Notes: generated by a model not told the origin, from the sequence alone. 64,000 bases of DNA from CAYOEJ01 sp964403015 (GCA_964403015.1 CAYOEJ010000004.1:11118-75117); one strand, 5' to 3'; counted from the stretch's first letter, positions 53,286 to 62,234 are shown. Translations and numbers: made by a program.

Positions 53286-53311
53286 CGTTCGAATGGCCAA
53301 AGGAGGTCATT

Positions 53312-53983
53312 ATGGAAATTGTTGTTAAGGGTAGAAATGCCGAGGTTTCTGACGGATTTCGATCGCATGTCGAAGAGAAGTTGTCAAAGGTGGAGCAGTT
53401 TGCTCCGCGAACCCAGCGCATAGAGGTAGAGGTAACGCACGAGCCCAACCCAGCACAGGCGGAAGTCTCCGAGCGCATTGAGATCACGGTTCGCGACAAG
53501 GGGCCGGTGGTACGCGCAGAAGCAGCGGCGTCGGACAGGCTCGGGGCATTAGATCTTGCGGCCCAAAAGCTATTCGAACGGCTACGTCGCAAGAACGAAC
53601 GCACCAAGAATCGGAAGAAGAATTTCACGAAGGATCAAACGCCAACTGATCTGCCGGTAGAAGAGCTGCTCAGCAATGGGTCACCCCAGAGCGAGGAACC
53701 TGCCGTTGCTGAGCGGCCCTCACCGCCGTCGGCACCGGGCGAAACTGTCGAATCCCAGCTTGGTGACTCTCCGGTCATCGTTCGGCAAAAGCTCTACGAA
53801 GCTAAGCCGATGTCAGTTGATCAGGCAATTGACGAGATGGAGCTCGTGGGACACCCGTTCTACCTGTTCATTGATGAGGAAACGAGCCAGCCCTGTGCTG
53901 CCTACCGCCGCCACGGGTGGACGTACGGCATCCTGCGCCTTGACGCGCGCACGGTCGAACATGGACCTGGCGAGGATAGCTAG
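53312..53983 (+). CDS. hpf: Long ribosome hibernation-promoting factor
   Basis: 223 residues: an N-terminal S30AE fold (MEIVVKGRNAEVSDGF onward, about 1-100), a basic and disordered linker, and a C-terminal dimerisation domain (about 160-215, RQKLYEAKPMSVDQAIDEM). Long HPF makes inactive 100S ribosomes in stationary phase. ATG 53312 has AAAGGAGG upstream. An upstream in-frame ATG lacks this. Confidence 0.94.
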   Translation: MEIVVKGRNAEVSDGFRSHVEEKLSKVEQFAPRTQRIEVEVTHEPNPAQAEVSERIEITVRDKGPVVRAEAAASDRLGALDLAAQKLFERLRRKNERTKNRKKNFTKDQTPTDLPVEELLSNGSPQSEEPAVAERPSPPSAPGETVESQLGDSPVIVRQKLYEAKPMSVDQAIDEMELVGHPFYLFIDEETSQPCAAYRRHGWTYGILRLDARTVEHGPGEDS

Positions 53984-54005
53984 CATCCGACTCCACCAAT
54001 CTCCG

Positions 54006-54053
54006 CGGGCAGCGGGTGCCAATGATGAATTGGTCACCTGCTGCCCGTATTTT
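54006..54053 (+). terminator. Long-stem terminator after hpf
   Basis: About 18 paired positions with one bulge (54006-54023 with 54029-54047), a five-base loop and then TATTTT. It ends the mtrA-hpf side before fprA. Confidence 0.85.
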
Positions 54054-54157
54054 CTGGGCATTTGTCAGGTGGTCGGTAGGATTGTTCTAGTTTTGCTTAT
54101 CGCGCGGTGCGGTGAGTGTCGTCTTAGCCGGGATGGCGCCGGCTGGAAGAGGTAGTA

Positions 54158-55540
54158 GTGAACAATCGCCCCCTACAAGTGGCCGTTATTGGTGCTGGAC
54201 CTGCCGGCATCTACGCATCAGACATTCTCTCTAAGTCCGATGTGGATGTTCAGATCGATCTATATGAGAAGCTGCCTGCGCCCTATGGCCTCGTGCGGTA
54301 CGGAGTGGCGCCGGACCACCCGCGCATTAAAGCCATCATTAAGGCGCTTTACAACGTGCTCCAGCGGGGCGATGTTCGCCTAGTAGGCAACGTCGAAATC
54401 GGCACCGACATTACGTTTTCGGAACTGCACGAGCACTACGATGCCGTGATCATCTCCACCGGTGCTGACAGGGATCGCCCCTTCGAACTGCCCGGCATTG
54501 ATTTGCCGGAGGTATATGGTGCCGCTGACTTCGTTTACTGGTACGACGGTCACCCTGACTACCCGCGCACGTGGCCCCTTGAGGCTAAGGAAGTAGCCGT
54601 ACTCGGCGTCGGCAATGTGGCGCTTGACGTTGCGCGAATCTTGGCAAAGCACCCCGATGACCTCATGTCGACCGAGATCCCCAAAAATGTTGAAGAAGGG
54701 CTCCGCCAGTCTCCGGTCACCGACGTCCACGTCTTCGGGCGCCGCGGGCCAGCCCAAGTGAAGTTCACTCCGATGGAACTGCGCGAGCTCGGCCAAGTTC
54801 CCGATGTCGACGTCATCGTCTACCCCGAAGATTTTGAGTACGACGCCGGATCTGAAGCCGCGATGGAAGAGTCCAAGATGACTCGCCAGGTGGTCAATAT
54901 CCTCACCGATTGGGTGTTCCAAGAGGAAGAGGATCTCACCGCCTCACGGCGCATCCATATCCACATGCTCCAGCAGCCCACCGAGATCCTCGGCGCCGAT
55001 CACGTGGAGGGCATTCGCATGGAGCGCACGGCCCTGCAAGGCGATGGCTCGGTGAAGGGTACCGGCGAGTTTGTCGATTACCCCGTCCAAGCTGTCTACC
55101 GCGCTGTCGGCTACTATTCCTCACCGATTCCGGGTGCTCCGTTCGATGAGAAGCTCGGCGTAGTTCCGAACGAGGGCGGCCGAGTGGTGGCCGACGGCGA
55201 CGTGGTCGAAGGCATGTATGCCACCGGCTGGATCAAGCGCGGACCGGTAGGTCTAATCGGATCAACGAAGTCGGATGCTCAGGAGACCATCGGAAACCTC
55301 ATCGAGGATTACCAGGCTGGCCTGCTAGCGGCTACCACCGACGACGTCGGTTGGGACGCTACAAAGGCCGTGCTCGACGAGCGCGGTGTGCGCTACACGA
55401 ACTGGCAGGGCTGGCAGCTTCTCGAGGAGTTCGAGAAGAGCCTAGGTGAGCCTCATGGCCGCGAGCGCATCAAAGTTGTTGAGCGCGAGACCATGACTGC
55501 CGTTTCGCGCGGCGAAGAGCACGACGGAAAGCTCTACTAG
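54158..55540 (+). CDS. fprA: Ferredoxin-NADP reductase FprA type
   Basis: 460-residue adrenodoxin-reductase-like flavoenzyme that moves electrons between NADPH and ferredoxin. FAD-binding motif VIGAGPAGIYAS near the N-terminus; NADP-binding VLGVGNVALDVAR in the middle; C-terminal GWIKRGPVGLIGSTKSDA. GTG 54158 follows GGAAGAGG. The 7Fe ferredoxin at 18861 is a plausible partner. Confidence 0.95.
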   Translation: MNNRPLQVAVIGAGPAGIYASDILSKSDVDVQIDLYEKLPAPYGLVRYGVAPDHPRIKAIIKALYNVLQRGDVRLVGNVEIGTDITFSELHEHYDAVIISTGADRDRPFELPGIDLPEVYGAADFVYWYDGHPDYPRTWPLEAKEVAVLGVGNVALDVARILAKHPDDLMSTEIPKNVEEGLRQSPVTDVHVFGRRGPAQVKFTPMELRELGQVPDVDVIVYPEDFEYDAGSEAAMEESKMTRQVVNILTDWVFQEEEDLTASRRIHIHMLQQPTEILGADHVEGIRMERTALQGDGSVKGTGEFVDYPVQAVYRAVGYYSSPIPGAPFDEKLGVVPNEGGRVVADGDVVEGMYATGWIKRGPVGLIGSTKSDAQETIGNLIEDYQAGLLAATTDDVGWDATKAVLDERGVRYTNWQGWQLLEEFEKSLGEPHGRERIKVVERETMTAVSRGEEHDGKLY

Positions 55541-55564
55541 CGTACAAGCTGCGCTATAGACCAA

Positions 55565-55593
55565 AAGGCGGCCGCTGATCAAGCGGCCGCCTT
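55565..55593 (-). terminator. Bidirectional terminator between fprA and yajQ
   Basis: Perfect 12-bp stem AAGGCGGCCGCT (55565-55576 with 55582-55593) and a five-base loop. On the minus strand the stem is followed by TTTT, so it fits best as the yajQ terminator while also closing fprA. Confidence 0.85.
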
Positions 55594-55619
55594 CTGGCAT
55601 GCGATGTTAGCCGGCAAAA

Positions 55620-56114
55620 CTACCTGTAGTTGACGAACTGCAGCGCGATATCCAGCTTGGAGTTCTTGAGCAGGGCGATGGTCTGCTGAAGGTCATCGCG
55701 TGACTTTGATGAAACGCGCACTTCCTCACCCTGAATCTGCGCCTTGACGGACTTCGGCGCCTCGTCACGGATGAGCTTGGTGATCTTCTTGGCGTTCTCC
55801 TGGCTAATGCCTTCCTTGAGAGCGCCCACCAGGCGGAACTCCTTGCCGGATGGCTTGGGCTCGCCTTCGCCAACATCAACCTGCTTGAGTGAGAGCCCGC
55901 GCCGAATCAACTTGGACTGTAGGACGTCCCAAATCGCGAGGACTCGCTCGGGGGTGTTCGCGATCATGGTGATCGTCTCGCCCTTGAGTTCGATGGACGC
56001 GCCCACATTCTTGAAGTCGTAGCGCTGGTTGATCTCCTTGGCGGTCTGGTTCACCGCGTTATCAACCTCTTGGTAGTCGTACTTCGACACGACGTCGAAT
56101 GAAGAATCTGCCAT
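55620..56114 (-). CDS. YajQ family cyclic-di-GMP/nucleotide-binding protein
   Basis: 164 residues with the YajQ start MADSSFDVVSKYDYQEVDNA and end SRDDLQQTIALLK. Members bind nucleic acid or cyclic di-GMP in some species; the actinobacterial role is unknown. ATG 56114 has AAGGAG upstream; the longer in-frame start is rejected. Confidence 0.92.
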   Translation of the reverse strand: MADSSFDVVSKYDYQEVDNAVNQTAKEINQRYDFKNVGASIELKGETITMIANTPERVLAIWDVLQSKLIRRGLSLKQVDVGEGEPKPSGKEFRLVGALKEGISQENAKKITKLIRDEAPKSVKAQIQGEEVRVSSKSRDDLQQTIALLKNSKLDIALQFVNYR

Positions 56115-56234
56115 TGTTTGTCTCCTTGTCCTTCGCTTGACCGGCGCTGGCTGTCGATCCGACCTCCCACGCGGCATTGACGTGCCAAACTGCAAACTGT
56201 GATCAGTACGGCACTCGAAATGGGTACTAACAGT

Positions 56235-56263
56235 TTGACACGCCATAGGGTGGGGCTGCTAAT
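56235..56263 (+). promoter_or_regulatory. Promoter of the tRNA cluster
   Basis: TTGACA (56235-56240), a 17-bp spacer and GCTAAT (56258-56263), about 39 bases upstream of mature tRNA-Tyr. Perfect -35 and 4/6 -10. Confidence 0.7.
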
Positions 56264-56301
56264 CTCAGTAGTCGCTAACACATGTTCGCATGTGCCAGCA
56301 C

Positions 56302-56382
56302 GGCGGGTTGACCGAGCGGCCAATGGTATCTGACTGTAAATCAGACGCGTAAGCTACGGGGGTTCGAATCCCTCACCCGCCA
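56302..56382 (+). tRNA. tRNA-Tyr (GTA)
   Basis: Acceptor GGCGGGT pairs with ACCCGCC, the anticodon loop holds GTA within CTGACTGTAAATCAG, and a long class II variable arm is present. T loop GTTCGAATC. CCA is not encoded. Confidence 0.97.
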
Positions 56383-56429
56383 CTGAGTCGGCTTAGATTC
56401 GAAGAATACTAAGTGTGATTCTGTCCGAT

Positions 56430-56453
56430 CTCGGGTGATATGTTTCACCAGAG
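56430..56453 (+). terminator. Possible hairpin between tRNA-Tyr and tRNA-Thr
   Basis: 56430-56438 pairs with 56445-56453 with one G-A mismatch and a six-base loop. It could end or process the tRNA-Tyr transcript; there is no T-run. Confidence 0.35.
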
Positions 56454-56510
56454 AATGGAAGCATCTGGGTTAGTGCACACCGAACGTGCTTTGGTAAGCT
56501 AGCCTGCGTT

Positions 56511-56583
56511 GCCCCGATAGCTCAGTCGGCAGAGCGTCTCCATGGTAAGGAGAAGGTCAAGGGTTCGATTCCCTTTCGGGGCT
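56511..56583 (+). tRNA. tRNA-Thr (GGT)
   Basis: Acceptor GCCCCGA/TCGGGGC, D arm TAGCTCAGTCGGCAGAGC, anticodon stem TCTCC/GGAGA with loop ATGGTAA giving anticodon GGT, T loop GTTCGATTC. Confidence 0.97.
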
Positions 56584-56614
56584 CCATTCATTTCTCACCC
56601 GAGAAGTGGATTGA

Positions 56615-56688
56615 GGCGGGGTAGCTCAGTTGGTCAGAGCGCACGACTCATAATCGTGAGGTCGCGGGTTCAAACCCCGCCCCCGCTA
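56615..56688 (+). tRNA. tRNA-Met, elongator (CAT)
   Basis: Anticodon stem CACGA/TCGTG with loop CTCATAA. The acceptor is fully paired (one G-U) and the anticodon stem lacks the GGG/CCC pairs of initiator tRNA, so it is elongator-type. The thrT-metT-rpmG order is conserved in actinobacteria. tRNA-Ile(CAT) cannot be wholly excluded from sequence. Confidence 0.92.
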
Positions 56689-56746
56689 CAACAGAACAAC
56701 AAAGAAGCAACCGCTTCGCTGACAAGCCGAACGTGAGGAAAAACCA

Positions 56747-56917
56747 GTGGCTAGCAAGTCTGCAGACGTTCGCCCCAAGATCACCCTCGCTTGCGAGGTT
56801 TGCAAGGAGCGCAACTACATCACCAAGAAGAACCGTCGTAACACGCCGGATCGTCTCGAAATGAAGAAGTACTGCCCAAGGTGCAACAAGTCTCAGACGC
56901 ACCGCGAGACCCGCTAA
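56747..56917 (+). CDS. rpmG: 50S ribosomal protein L33
   Basis: 56-residue large-subunit protein from GTG 56747 (GAGGAA upstream). The zinc-binding CxxC pairs are C16/C19 (CEVC) and C43/C46 (CPRC), so this is the C+ zinc-ribbon form. The typical end is NKSQTHRETR. It lies 58 bases after tRNA-Met and is probably transcribed from the tRNA promoter. Confidence 0.96.
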   Translation: MASKSADVRPKITLACEVCKERNYITKKNRRNTPDRLEMKKYCPRCNKSQTHRETR

Positions 56918-56932
56918 GGTTCTCAGGTAGTT

Positions 56933-56958
56933 AACCCCCGATTCGTTCGGGGGTTTTT
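56933..56958 (+). terminator. Rho-independent terminator after rpmG
   Basis: Nine-bp stem AACCCCCGA/TCGGGGGTT (56933-56941 with 56947-56955), five-base loop, followed by TTT. Confidence 0.9.
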
Positions 56959-56991
56959 ACTTGCCCAAATGTCACCCCGTAGACTGGCGTC

Positions 56992-58179
56992 ATGACCTGT
57001 TCCATACCAGAGCCCACAGAGCACACCACCGCGACCCCGGCTGTCCCCACCACGAGATTCTCGACGGGGGCTACTACGCTCGCTCAGATGACGACGATCG
57101 GCGTCGGTGGTCCTGTCGGTAACGTCTTCTTGGCAGATTCTGAAGATGAGCTGGTCGATGCCGTGCGCGATGCTGACGACGCCGGTCGCGAGCTCCTCGT
57201 GGTTGGCGGCGGTTCGAATATCCTCGCCTCGGATGATCCATTCGATGGCGTCGTTGTTCGCGATGCTCGCTCCGAGATCGTCACGGTTGATGAAGATAGC
57301 TGTGGCGGAGCGCAAATGCGGGTCACTGCAGGTACGCCGTGGGACGAGGTCGTCGTCTACGCGGTGGAGCATGGCTGGATGGGCGTTGAAGCCCTATCGG
57401 GGATTCCGGGATCGGCCGGAGCTGCACCCGTTCAAAATATTGGCGCCTATGGCCAAGAGCTCTCTGAGACTCTGGCATCGGTTCGGGTCTATGACCGCGA
57501 AACCAAGCGTAGGCGCACCCTTTTCTTGGCGGACATGAAATTCGGCTACCGTCATTCCATCCTTAAGCAGTCAATGCACGGCGGAATCGATGGTCGTCAG
57601 TGGGGGCCGAGCCCGCGCTGGATCGTCCTCGGTGTCGATTTCCACCTGCGTCGGGCTACTCTGTCGATGCCGGTCCGCTACGCGCAGTTGGCAGCACTCC
57701 TTGAGGTCGAACCTGGAACGCGTGTTCCGTCGGTGCAGGTGCGCGACGCGGTTCTGAAGCTTCGCCGCTCCAAATCGATGGTGCTCGACGACGACGATCG
57801 CAACACCTACTCCCTAGGTTCCTTCTTCACCAATCCCGTTGTTACCGAAGAAGAGGCGCGCAACCTACCAGAAGATGCTCCACGTTTTGGCGTGACTGAC
57901 GGCAGTGCAATTAGCCAGATCGGTGCAGCGGCACCCAGGGTAGAGGGCCAGGTTAAGACCTCAGCAGCGTGGTTAATCTCGCGTGCCGGCTTCGATGCCG
58001 GCTACAACATGCCCGGTCCAGCCGCACTCTCCACGAAGCATTGTCTCGCCCTGACCAATCGTGGGGGAGCCACGGCGCAGCAGGTCGCCGATCTCGCGCG
58101 GGAAGTTCGTGACGGCGTACTTGAAAAGTTTGGCGTCAGGCTCGTTCCCGAGCCCGTCGTCGTCGGCCTAGAAATCTAA
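56992..58179 (+). CDS. murB: UDP-N-acetylenolpyruvoylglucosamine reductase MurB
   Basis: Flavoenzyme of early peptidoglycan synthesis, 395 residues. FAD-binding VVGGGSNIL, GLSG-type segment ALSGIPGSAGAAPVQNIGAY with the active-site arginine region FGYRHSILK, catalytic serine region YSLGSFFTNPV and C-terminal EPVVVGLEI. The N-terminus carries a short Thr/Pro-rich extension. The context after rpmG is conserved in actinobacteria. Confidence 0.94.
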   Translation: MTCSIPEPTEHTTATPAVPTTRFSTGATTLAQMTTIGVGGPVGNVFLADSEDELVDAVRDADDAGRELLVVGGGSNILASDDPFDGVVVRDARSEIVTVDEDSCGGAQMRVTAGTPWDEVVVYAVEHGWMGVEALSGIPGSAGAAPVQNIGAYGQELSETLASVRVYDRETKRRRTLFLADMKFGYRHSILKQSMHGGIDGRQWGPSPRWIVLGVDFHLRRATLSMPVRYAQLAALLEVEPGTRVPSVQVRDAVLKLRRSKSMVLDDDDRNTYSLGSFFTNPVVTEEEARNLPEDAPRFGVTDGSAISQIGAAAPRVEGQVKTSAAWLISRAGFDAGYNMPGPAALSTKHCLALTNRGGATAQQVADLAREVRDGVLEKFGVRLVPEPVVVGLEI

Positions 58180-58237
58180 TCTCGGTCCTCGTGCGTGTCC
58201 CGGCCGTAAACGGCTGGCGCTAGAACCTCGCGATCCG

Positions 58238-58954
58238 TCAGTCCCGCAGCTCGTGAAGTGGTGGGAGTTCCACGAGCTTGTCCGCACATGCAAAGATCGC
58301 TCCGATGGATTCTGGATCTGCGAGAGAACGGAAGTGCCCCGGCGTCGTCAACGTGATGTTGTGTGCGCCGCGAAGGTGGGAGCCTCCCGGAATATGAGGG
58401 TCCCATGACGGGCGGATCGAACAGATACGCGGACGGATAAGTTCCTCGCGGTTCTCTGACCACCCGTAGCGGACGTCTGCTCCGCCTGGAATGAGTCTGC
58501 CAACCACCGTCCACGGAGGAAAAAGCCACGCGAGCTTGGAGCCCTCCCAAGGAGCCGCGAATGCGATCATCCCATGAACATTGCGGGGGAGTGCGGCAAG
58601 CACGGCCCTCCCAACGAGCGCACCTTTGGAATGAGCGAGCAAAATGACCGGTTCCGCGATGTCTGAGATATTCTCCAAAACGACCTTTGCTAGGTCCGGC
58701 ACAGGCCCGCGCATGCGCCCCAGATCGGGCATGGTTCGGACGCTGTACCCACGCTCGCGCAGTGGGCTCATGACCGAATGGAAATAGCCGGCGTCTTCGT
58801 AAATGCCGGGAATGAGGACGATCGTGGCGCCTCCGGCAACCGTCTCGTCTTCGAGAAGTTTGCGGAGCTTGCGCCGAGAATAGGCTGCGCGGGCCGTGTT
58901 GATCAAAAACCACAGGTAGTCGCGCCCGCGGTCTACTAGCGCATCGAGCACCAT
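58238..58954 (-). CDS. Alpha/beta hydrolase (lipase/thioesterase-like)
   Basis: 238 residues. The nucleophile elbow is AHSKG (LLAHSKGALVGRA), an A-x-S-x-G variant as in some lipases, preceded by the strand TIVLIPGIYEDAGYF. No signal peptide. It overlaps the upstream hydrolase gene by one base (TAATG). Substrate unknown. Confidence 0.78.
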   Translation of the reverse strand: MVLDALVDRGRDYLWFLINTARAAYSRRKLRKLLEDETVAGGATIVLIPGIYEDAGYFHSVMSPLRERGYSVRTMPDLGRMRGPVPDLAKVVLENISDIAEPVILLAHSKGALVGRAVLAALPRNVHGMIAFAAPWEGSKLAWLFPPWTVVGRLIPGGADVRYGWSENREELIRPRICSIRPSWDPHIPGGSHLRGAHNITLTTPGHFRSLADPESIGAIFACADKLVELPPLHELRD

Positions 58955-59832
58955 TACCAGTGTTTCTTTCCGATGCCGGCGCGTTCCTCATCGGTGAGAA
59001 GCGTTTTGATGAGGAAGGCGACGTCGTCGTCCGCATTGTAAAGCGTGGAGTGGGCGACTTCGGGAACCATGTAGGCCCGAGACTTTCCTGCGCGCGTAGC
59101 GAGGAAGTCGGCCCATACCTGAGGAACCAGATGGTCGTGTTCGCCGTAGAGAATGAGAGTTTGAGTGTCCGCCGAAAGCGCCTCCATCCGCTCCTCAATC
59201 GGGTAGGCGAGCAGACTCGGCAGGATTTGGAAGAACCACGTCTTCACGGAACGTAGGTAAGACCATACGGCTACTCGAACCAAATCGGGGCGCTCGTATA
59301 GCGAAGACTCAATGTAACGGAGCAAGACTTTGGCTGCCGTACGCTCATTCATGTTGACCGGAGGGCCGATCAAACAGCCGCGCCGATACTTGTCCGGATT
59401 ACGTGCCATCAGTTCCACGACGATCTGTGCGCCCATCGAATGGCCAACAAGGATCGGGTCCTCGATACCGTTCATCCGGCACACGCCGTCGACGATGGCG
59501 CCGAAACCTGAGATCGTGAGCTCCCTGTCCGGCGGAGGGACATCACCGAAACCGGGGAGGTCAAGCAGCATGACCTCTCCAAGTTGGGAAAGCTCTTGCG
59601 CGAGCGGGAGCATGTAAGTCGAGGACAGGCCGATGCCGTGAACAAGTACAAAGGTCAGGCGCTGATCATCTTTGCCGTCAACGAAGATTCGATTAAGACC
59701 GGGCGGCGGAGCACCAATGCGGTGAATGCGAACGAAAGCTTTCCCTACAAGGGCAAGTGTGCGCTGAATATAGGGCACCTCGGTATCTTCGTTCCATTGG
59801 ATATCGCCAAAGGGTTCAGGATTGAGCTTCAT
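58954..59832 (-). CDS. Alpha/beta fold hydrolase
   Basis: 292 residues with HGIGLSSTYMLPLA (oxyanion region), nucleophile motif GHSMG (LVGHSMGAQIV) and C-terminal LYGEHDHLVP and EVAHSTL for Asp and His. The start at 59832 is set by the four-base overlap with the adenosine deaminase stop; an in-frame ATG at 59859 would overlap more. Substrate unknown. Confidence 0.82.
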   Translation of the reverse strand: MKLNPEPFGDIQWNEDTEVPYIQRTLALVGKAFVRIHRIGAPPPGLNRIFVDGKDDQRLTFVLVHGIGLSSTYMLPLAQELSQLGEVMLLDLPGFGDVPPPDRELTISGFGAIVDGVCRMNGIEDPILVGHSMGAQIVVELMARNPDKYRRGCLIGPPVNMNERTAAKVLLRYIESSLYERPDLVRVAVWSYLRSVKTWFFQILPSLLAYPIEERMEALSADTQTLILYGEHDHLVPQVWADFLATRAGKSRAYMVPEVAHSTLYNADDDVAFLIKTLLTDEERAGIGKKHW

Positions 59833-60857
59833 TCGGTGGGCTCCGGTTGGGCTAGCCAACGATCGATATCATCGTGCCAGCGTGATTTGGCCTCGGCGCT
59901 CGCGAACGACGCCGTGATGGAGGAGTGGGCAAGCAGTGCGATTTCGTAGTCATCGAGTCCAATGTCGCGCGCGATCTGGTACTGGTCCGTCAGACGTTTA
60001 ATGAAGAGGAGGGGGTCGTCCGCTCCAAGGGCTACCTGAGCGCCGGCGTCGAGAAGAGTTTTGAGCGGAACCTGACTGGGGGAGGAATAGACGCCGAGCG
60101 AAACATTAGATGCCGGGCACACCTCGAAGGCGATACCGGCGTCAACGATACGTCCGAGGAGCTCCGGGTCTTCAGCTGCGCGCACGCCGTGCCCGAGTCT
60201 CGTGGGGTGCAGGTGGGCCACGACTTCGCGCAGGTGATCGGGGCCAAGAAGTTCGCCGCCGTGAGGCACAGACGCGAGGCCGGCGCGCTTGGCGATGTTG
60301 AATGCCCCTGACCAATCCGAGGTGGTGCCGCGTCGCTCGTCGTTCGACAGTCCAAAGGCGACCACGTTGCCAGGCCCATCACCAGCATGCTTGGCCGCAA
60401 GCCGCGCGAGCACACGTGCATCGAGTGGATGCTTGATTCGAGAGGCGGCAACGATAATGGCAACTTGAACCCCGGTATCACGGGACGCAAGTTTTGCCTC
60501 ATCGAGCACGATCTCAAGCGCCGGTGTAATGCCGCCGACGTAGGGCGCATAGGACGTCGGATCAATCTGTAATTCGAGACGGCGAGAACCTTCGCGGGCG
60601 TCATCCTCTGCTGCTTCGCGCACGATTCGACGCATGGCTTCTTCGGATCGCACCACTTTACGTGCCGTGTCATAGGCGCGCTGGAAACGAAACCAGCCAC
60701 GCTGGTCGGCAGGAACTTGGAGTGCTGTGGTGTCCGTGAGATTGTCCGGCAGTCGGATGCCAGAGGACTGTGCCATGTCCGCGAGAGTCGAGACGCGCAT
60801 CGACCCTGTAAAATGCAGGTGTAGATGCGCTTTGGGGAGGGCATCAAGATCACGCAT
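59829..60857 (-). CDS. Adenosine deaminase family protein
   Basis: 342-residue metal-dependent deaminase of the ADA fold: HLHLHFTGS near the N-terminus (metal histidines H13 and H15), PHGGE for the general acid region, RLGHGVRA and ALGADDPLLF for the metal ligands. The usual HLDG aspartate that contacts the ribose is a threonine (HFTG), so the substrate could differ from adenosine. It heads an operon with two overlapping hydrolase genes. Confidence 0.88.
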   Translation of the reverse strand: MRDLDALPKAHLHLHFTGSMRVSTLADMAQSSGIRLPDNLTDTTALQVPADQRGWFRFQRAYDTARKVVRSEEAMRRIVREAAEDDAREGSRRLELQIDPTSYAPYVGGITPALEIVLDEAKLASRDTGVQVAIIVAASRIKHPLDARVLARLAAKHAGDGPGNVVAFGLSNDERRGTTSDWSGAFNIAKRAGLASVPHGGELLGPDHLREVVAHLHPTRLGHGVRAAEDPELLGRIVDAGIAFEVCPASNVSLGVYSSPSQVPLKTLLDAGAQVALGADDPLLFIKRLTDQYQIARDIGLDDYEIALLAHSSITASFASAEAKSRWHDDIDRWLAQPEPTE

Positions 60858-60983
60858 GAATCAAGTGTGCCAGCCAGCTCGTGCTCGCACAAAGCCAGCG
60901 AGGCGGGTGAGTGTGTCATTTCTGACGCTCTCGCGCGTGAAGACCATTTGAGACTTGACCTAGAAGTGCCTATAAAAGAATGC

Positions 60984-62234
60984 ATGACCAACCATGTGCG
61001 TGCGGCAATGGAGCATCGAGCTCTTGCCCTCCTGACCGGCGAGGAGGCGGGCGATATGCTCCGCCTCGCTCTCGGTGATCAGGGCGTTGTCCGTTCGTGG
61101 TCCGTCCATGCCGTCCATCACCGCCCCGGTGCTGGCGTCTCCGTGGGATACACCGTCCTTTTGGACGCGCTGGCGGATGGTAGTGCACAGCGCACGGACC
61201 GGTACATGCTCGCGAGCACCGGGCGAGTCGATCAGGAACGTCTCTCGTCCACGGGCGGCCGCACGCTGACCTGGGATGACATCCGCGTTCACGTGTGGGA
61301 GCACCCCGATGACCCCGAGCTCCCCGCCCTTCGGTTGGCCTGCGACCCCGCGTTGCTTTCAGACTTTCTCGCACGCGACGTTGAGATAGAGCTCTTGGCG
61401 TATCGACCAACGCGACGAGCGGTGGTTCGCATTGACGCCGACGACGATGTGAGATTTGCGAAGGTGGTGCGGCCAGCCCAGTTGCCAGAACTCGTTAATC
61501 GACTCGACCTCATGGAGCGCGCCGATATCGGTGCGCCGCGGCTGCTCGAAGTTGATGACCGAGGATTGGTGATCACCTCGGTAGTGGATGGTACGGCTCT
61601 GAACAAGGTCTACGCGAGCTATCGACCTGGCCAGGAAGGCGCCATGCGGGCGACCTTGCTTTCGATGAGAGACGTCCTTGAGTCACTACCTCTGCTCGCG
61701 CTCGGTATGAAGCCGCGGCCGGCCTGGGTGGATCGCTGCGAACACTATGCCGAGGCAGCCGCGGGAGTACTTCCTGACTATGCGGAGCGCGCCCGCGACG
61801 TTGCTCGCGAAATCAGGGATCTTTTGGAGGGCGCCGATTTGGGACCGCTCGTCCCCACTCACGGCGATTTTTATGAGGCGAACATCTTTATAGATCCGCA
61901 GACCGGGGCGGTCAGCGGGATCCTCGACATTGACAACCTTGGGCCCGGCTACCGCGTGAACGACTGGGCGTGCATGCTTGGTCATCTTTCAGTTCTCCCG
62001 GGACTTTCTAGCCGCTCTTACGGTCACACGAGTGCCCTCCTCGATGACTGGCGACGTAGAATCTCCGCTTGGGTTGATCCAGTGGCGCTGTGCGCATCAA
62101 GTGCGGGCGTTGTTTTGTCCCTAGTGGCCGGTGCGCGCCGGAGTAAGCGAAAGAACTGGCAGGATGAAGCTCTCAGCAGGCTGTCCGTAGCCGAGCAATG
62201 GCTAAATTTGGGCCGCGACGAGCGCGATAGTTAA
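60984..62234 (+). CDS. Aminoglycoside phosphotransferase-family kinase-like protein
   Basis: 416 residues. The C-terminal kinase-like lobe has the catalytic motif THGDFYEANIFID (HGDxxxxN) and the metal motif LDIDN. The N-terminal half is specific to an actinobacterial group. This fold phosphorylates small molecules; antibiotic resistance should not be assumed. ATG 60984 is preferred; the in-frame extension upstream lies opposite the deaminase start. Confidence 0.85.
   Translation: MTNHVRAAMEHRALALLTGEEAGDMLRLALGDQGVVRSWSVHAVHHRPGAGVSVGYTVLLDALADGSAQRTDRYMLASTGRVDQERLSSTGGRTLTWDDIRVHVWEHPDDPELPALRLACDPALLSDFLARDVEIELLAYRPTRRAVVRIDADDDVRFAKVVRPAQLPELVNRLDLMERADIGAPRLLEVDDRGLVITSVVDGTALNKVYASYRPGQEGAMRATLLSMRDVLESLPLLALGMKPRPAWVDRCEHYAEAAAGVLPDYAERARDVAREIRDLLEGADLGPLVPTHGDFYEANIFIDPQTGAVSGILDIDNLGPGYRVNDWACMLGHLSVLPGLSSRSYGHTSALLDDWRRRISAWVDPVALCASSAGVVLSLVAGARRSKRKNWQDEALSRLSVAEQWLNLGRDERDS

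Noticed and set aside
58176..59198. A 340-codon frame across both alpha/beta hydrolases
   Set aside because: Same strand, different frame, Arg/Ser/Pro-rich shadow of two clearly recognised hydrolases.
60984..62234. Aminoglycoside resistance for the phosphotransferase-fold protein
   Set aside because: The fold is shared by many small-molecule kinases, and the N-terminal half is unlike known resistance enzymes.
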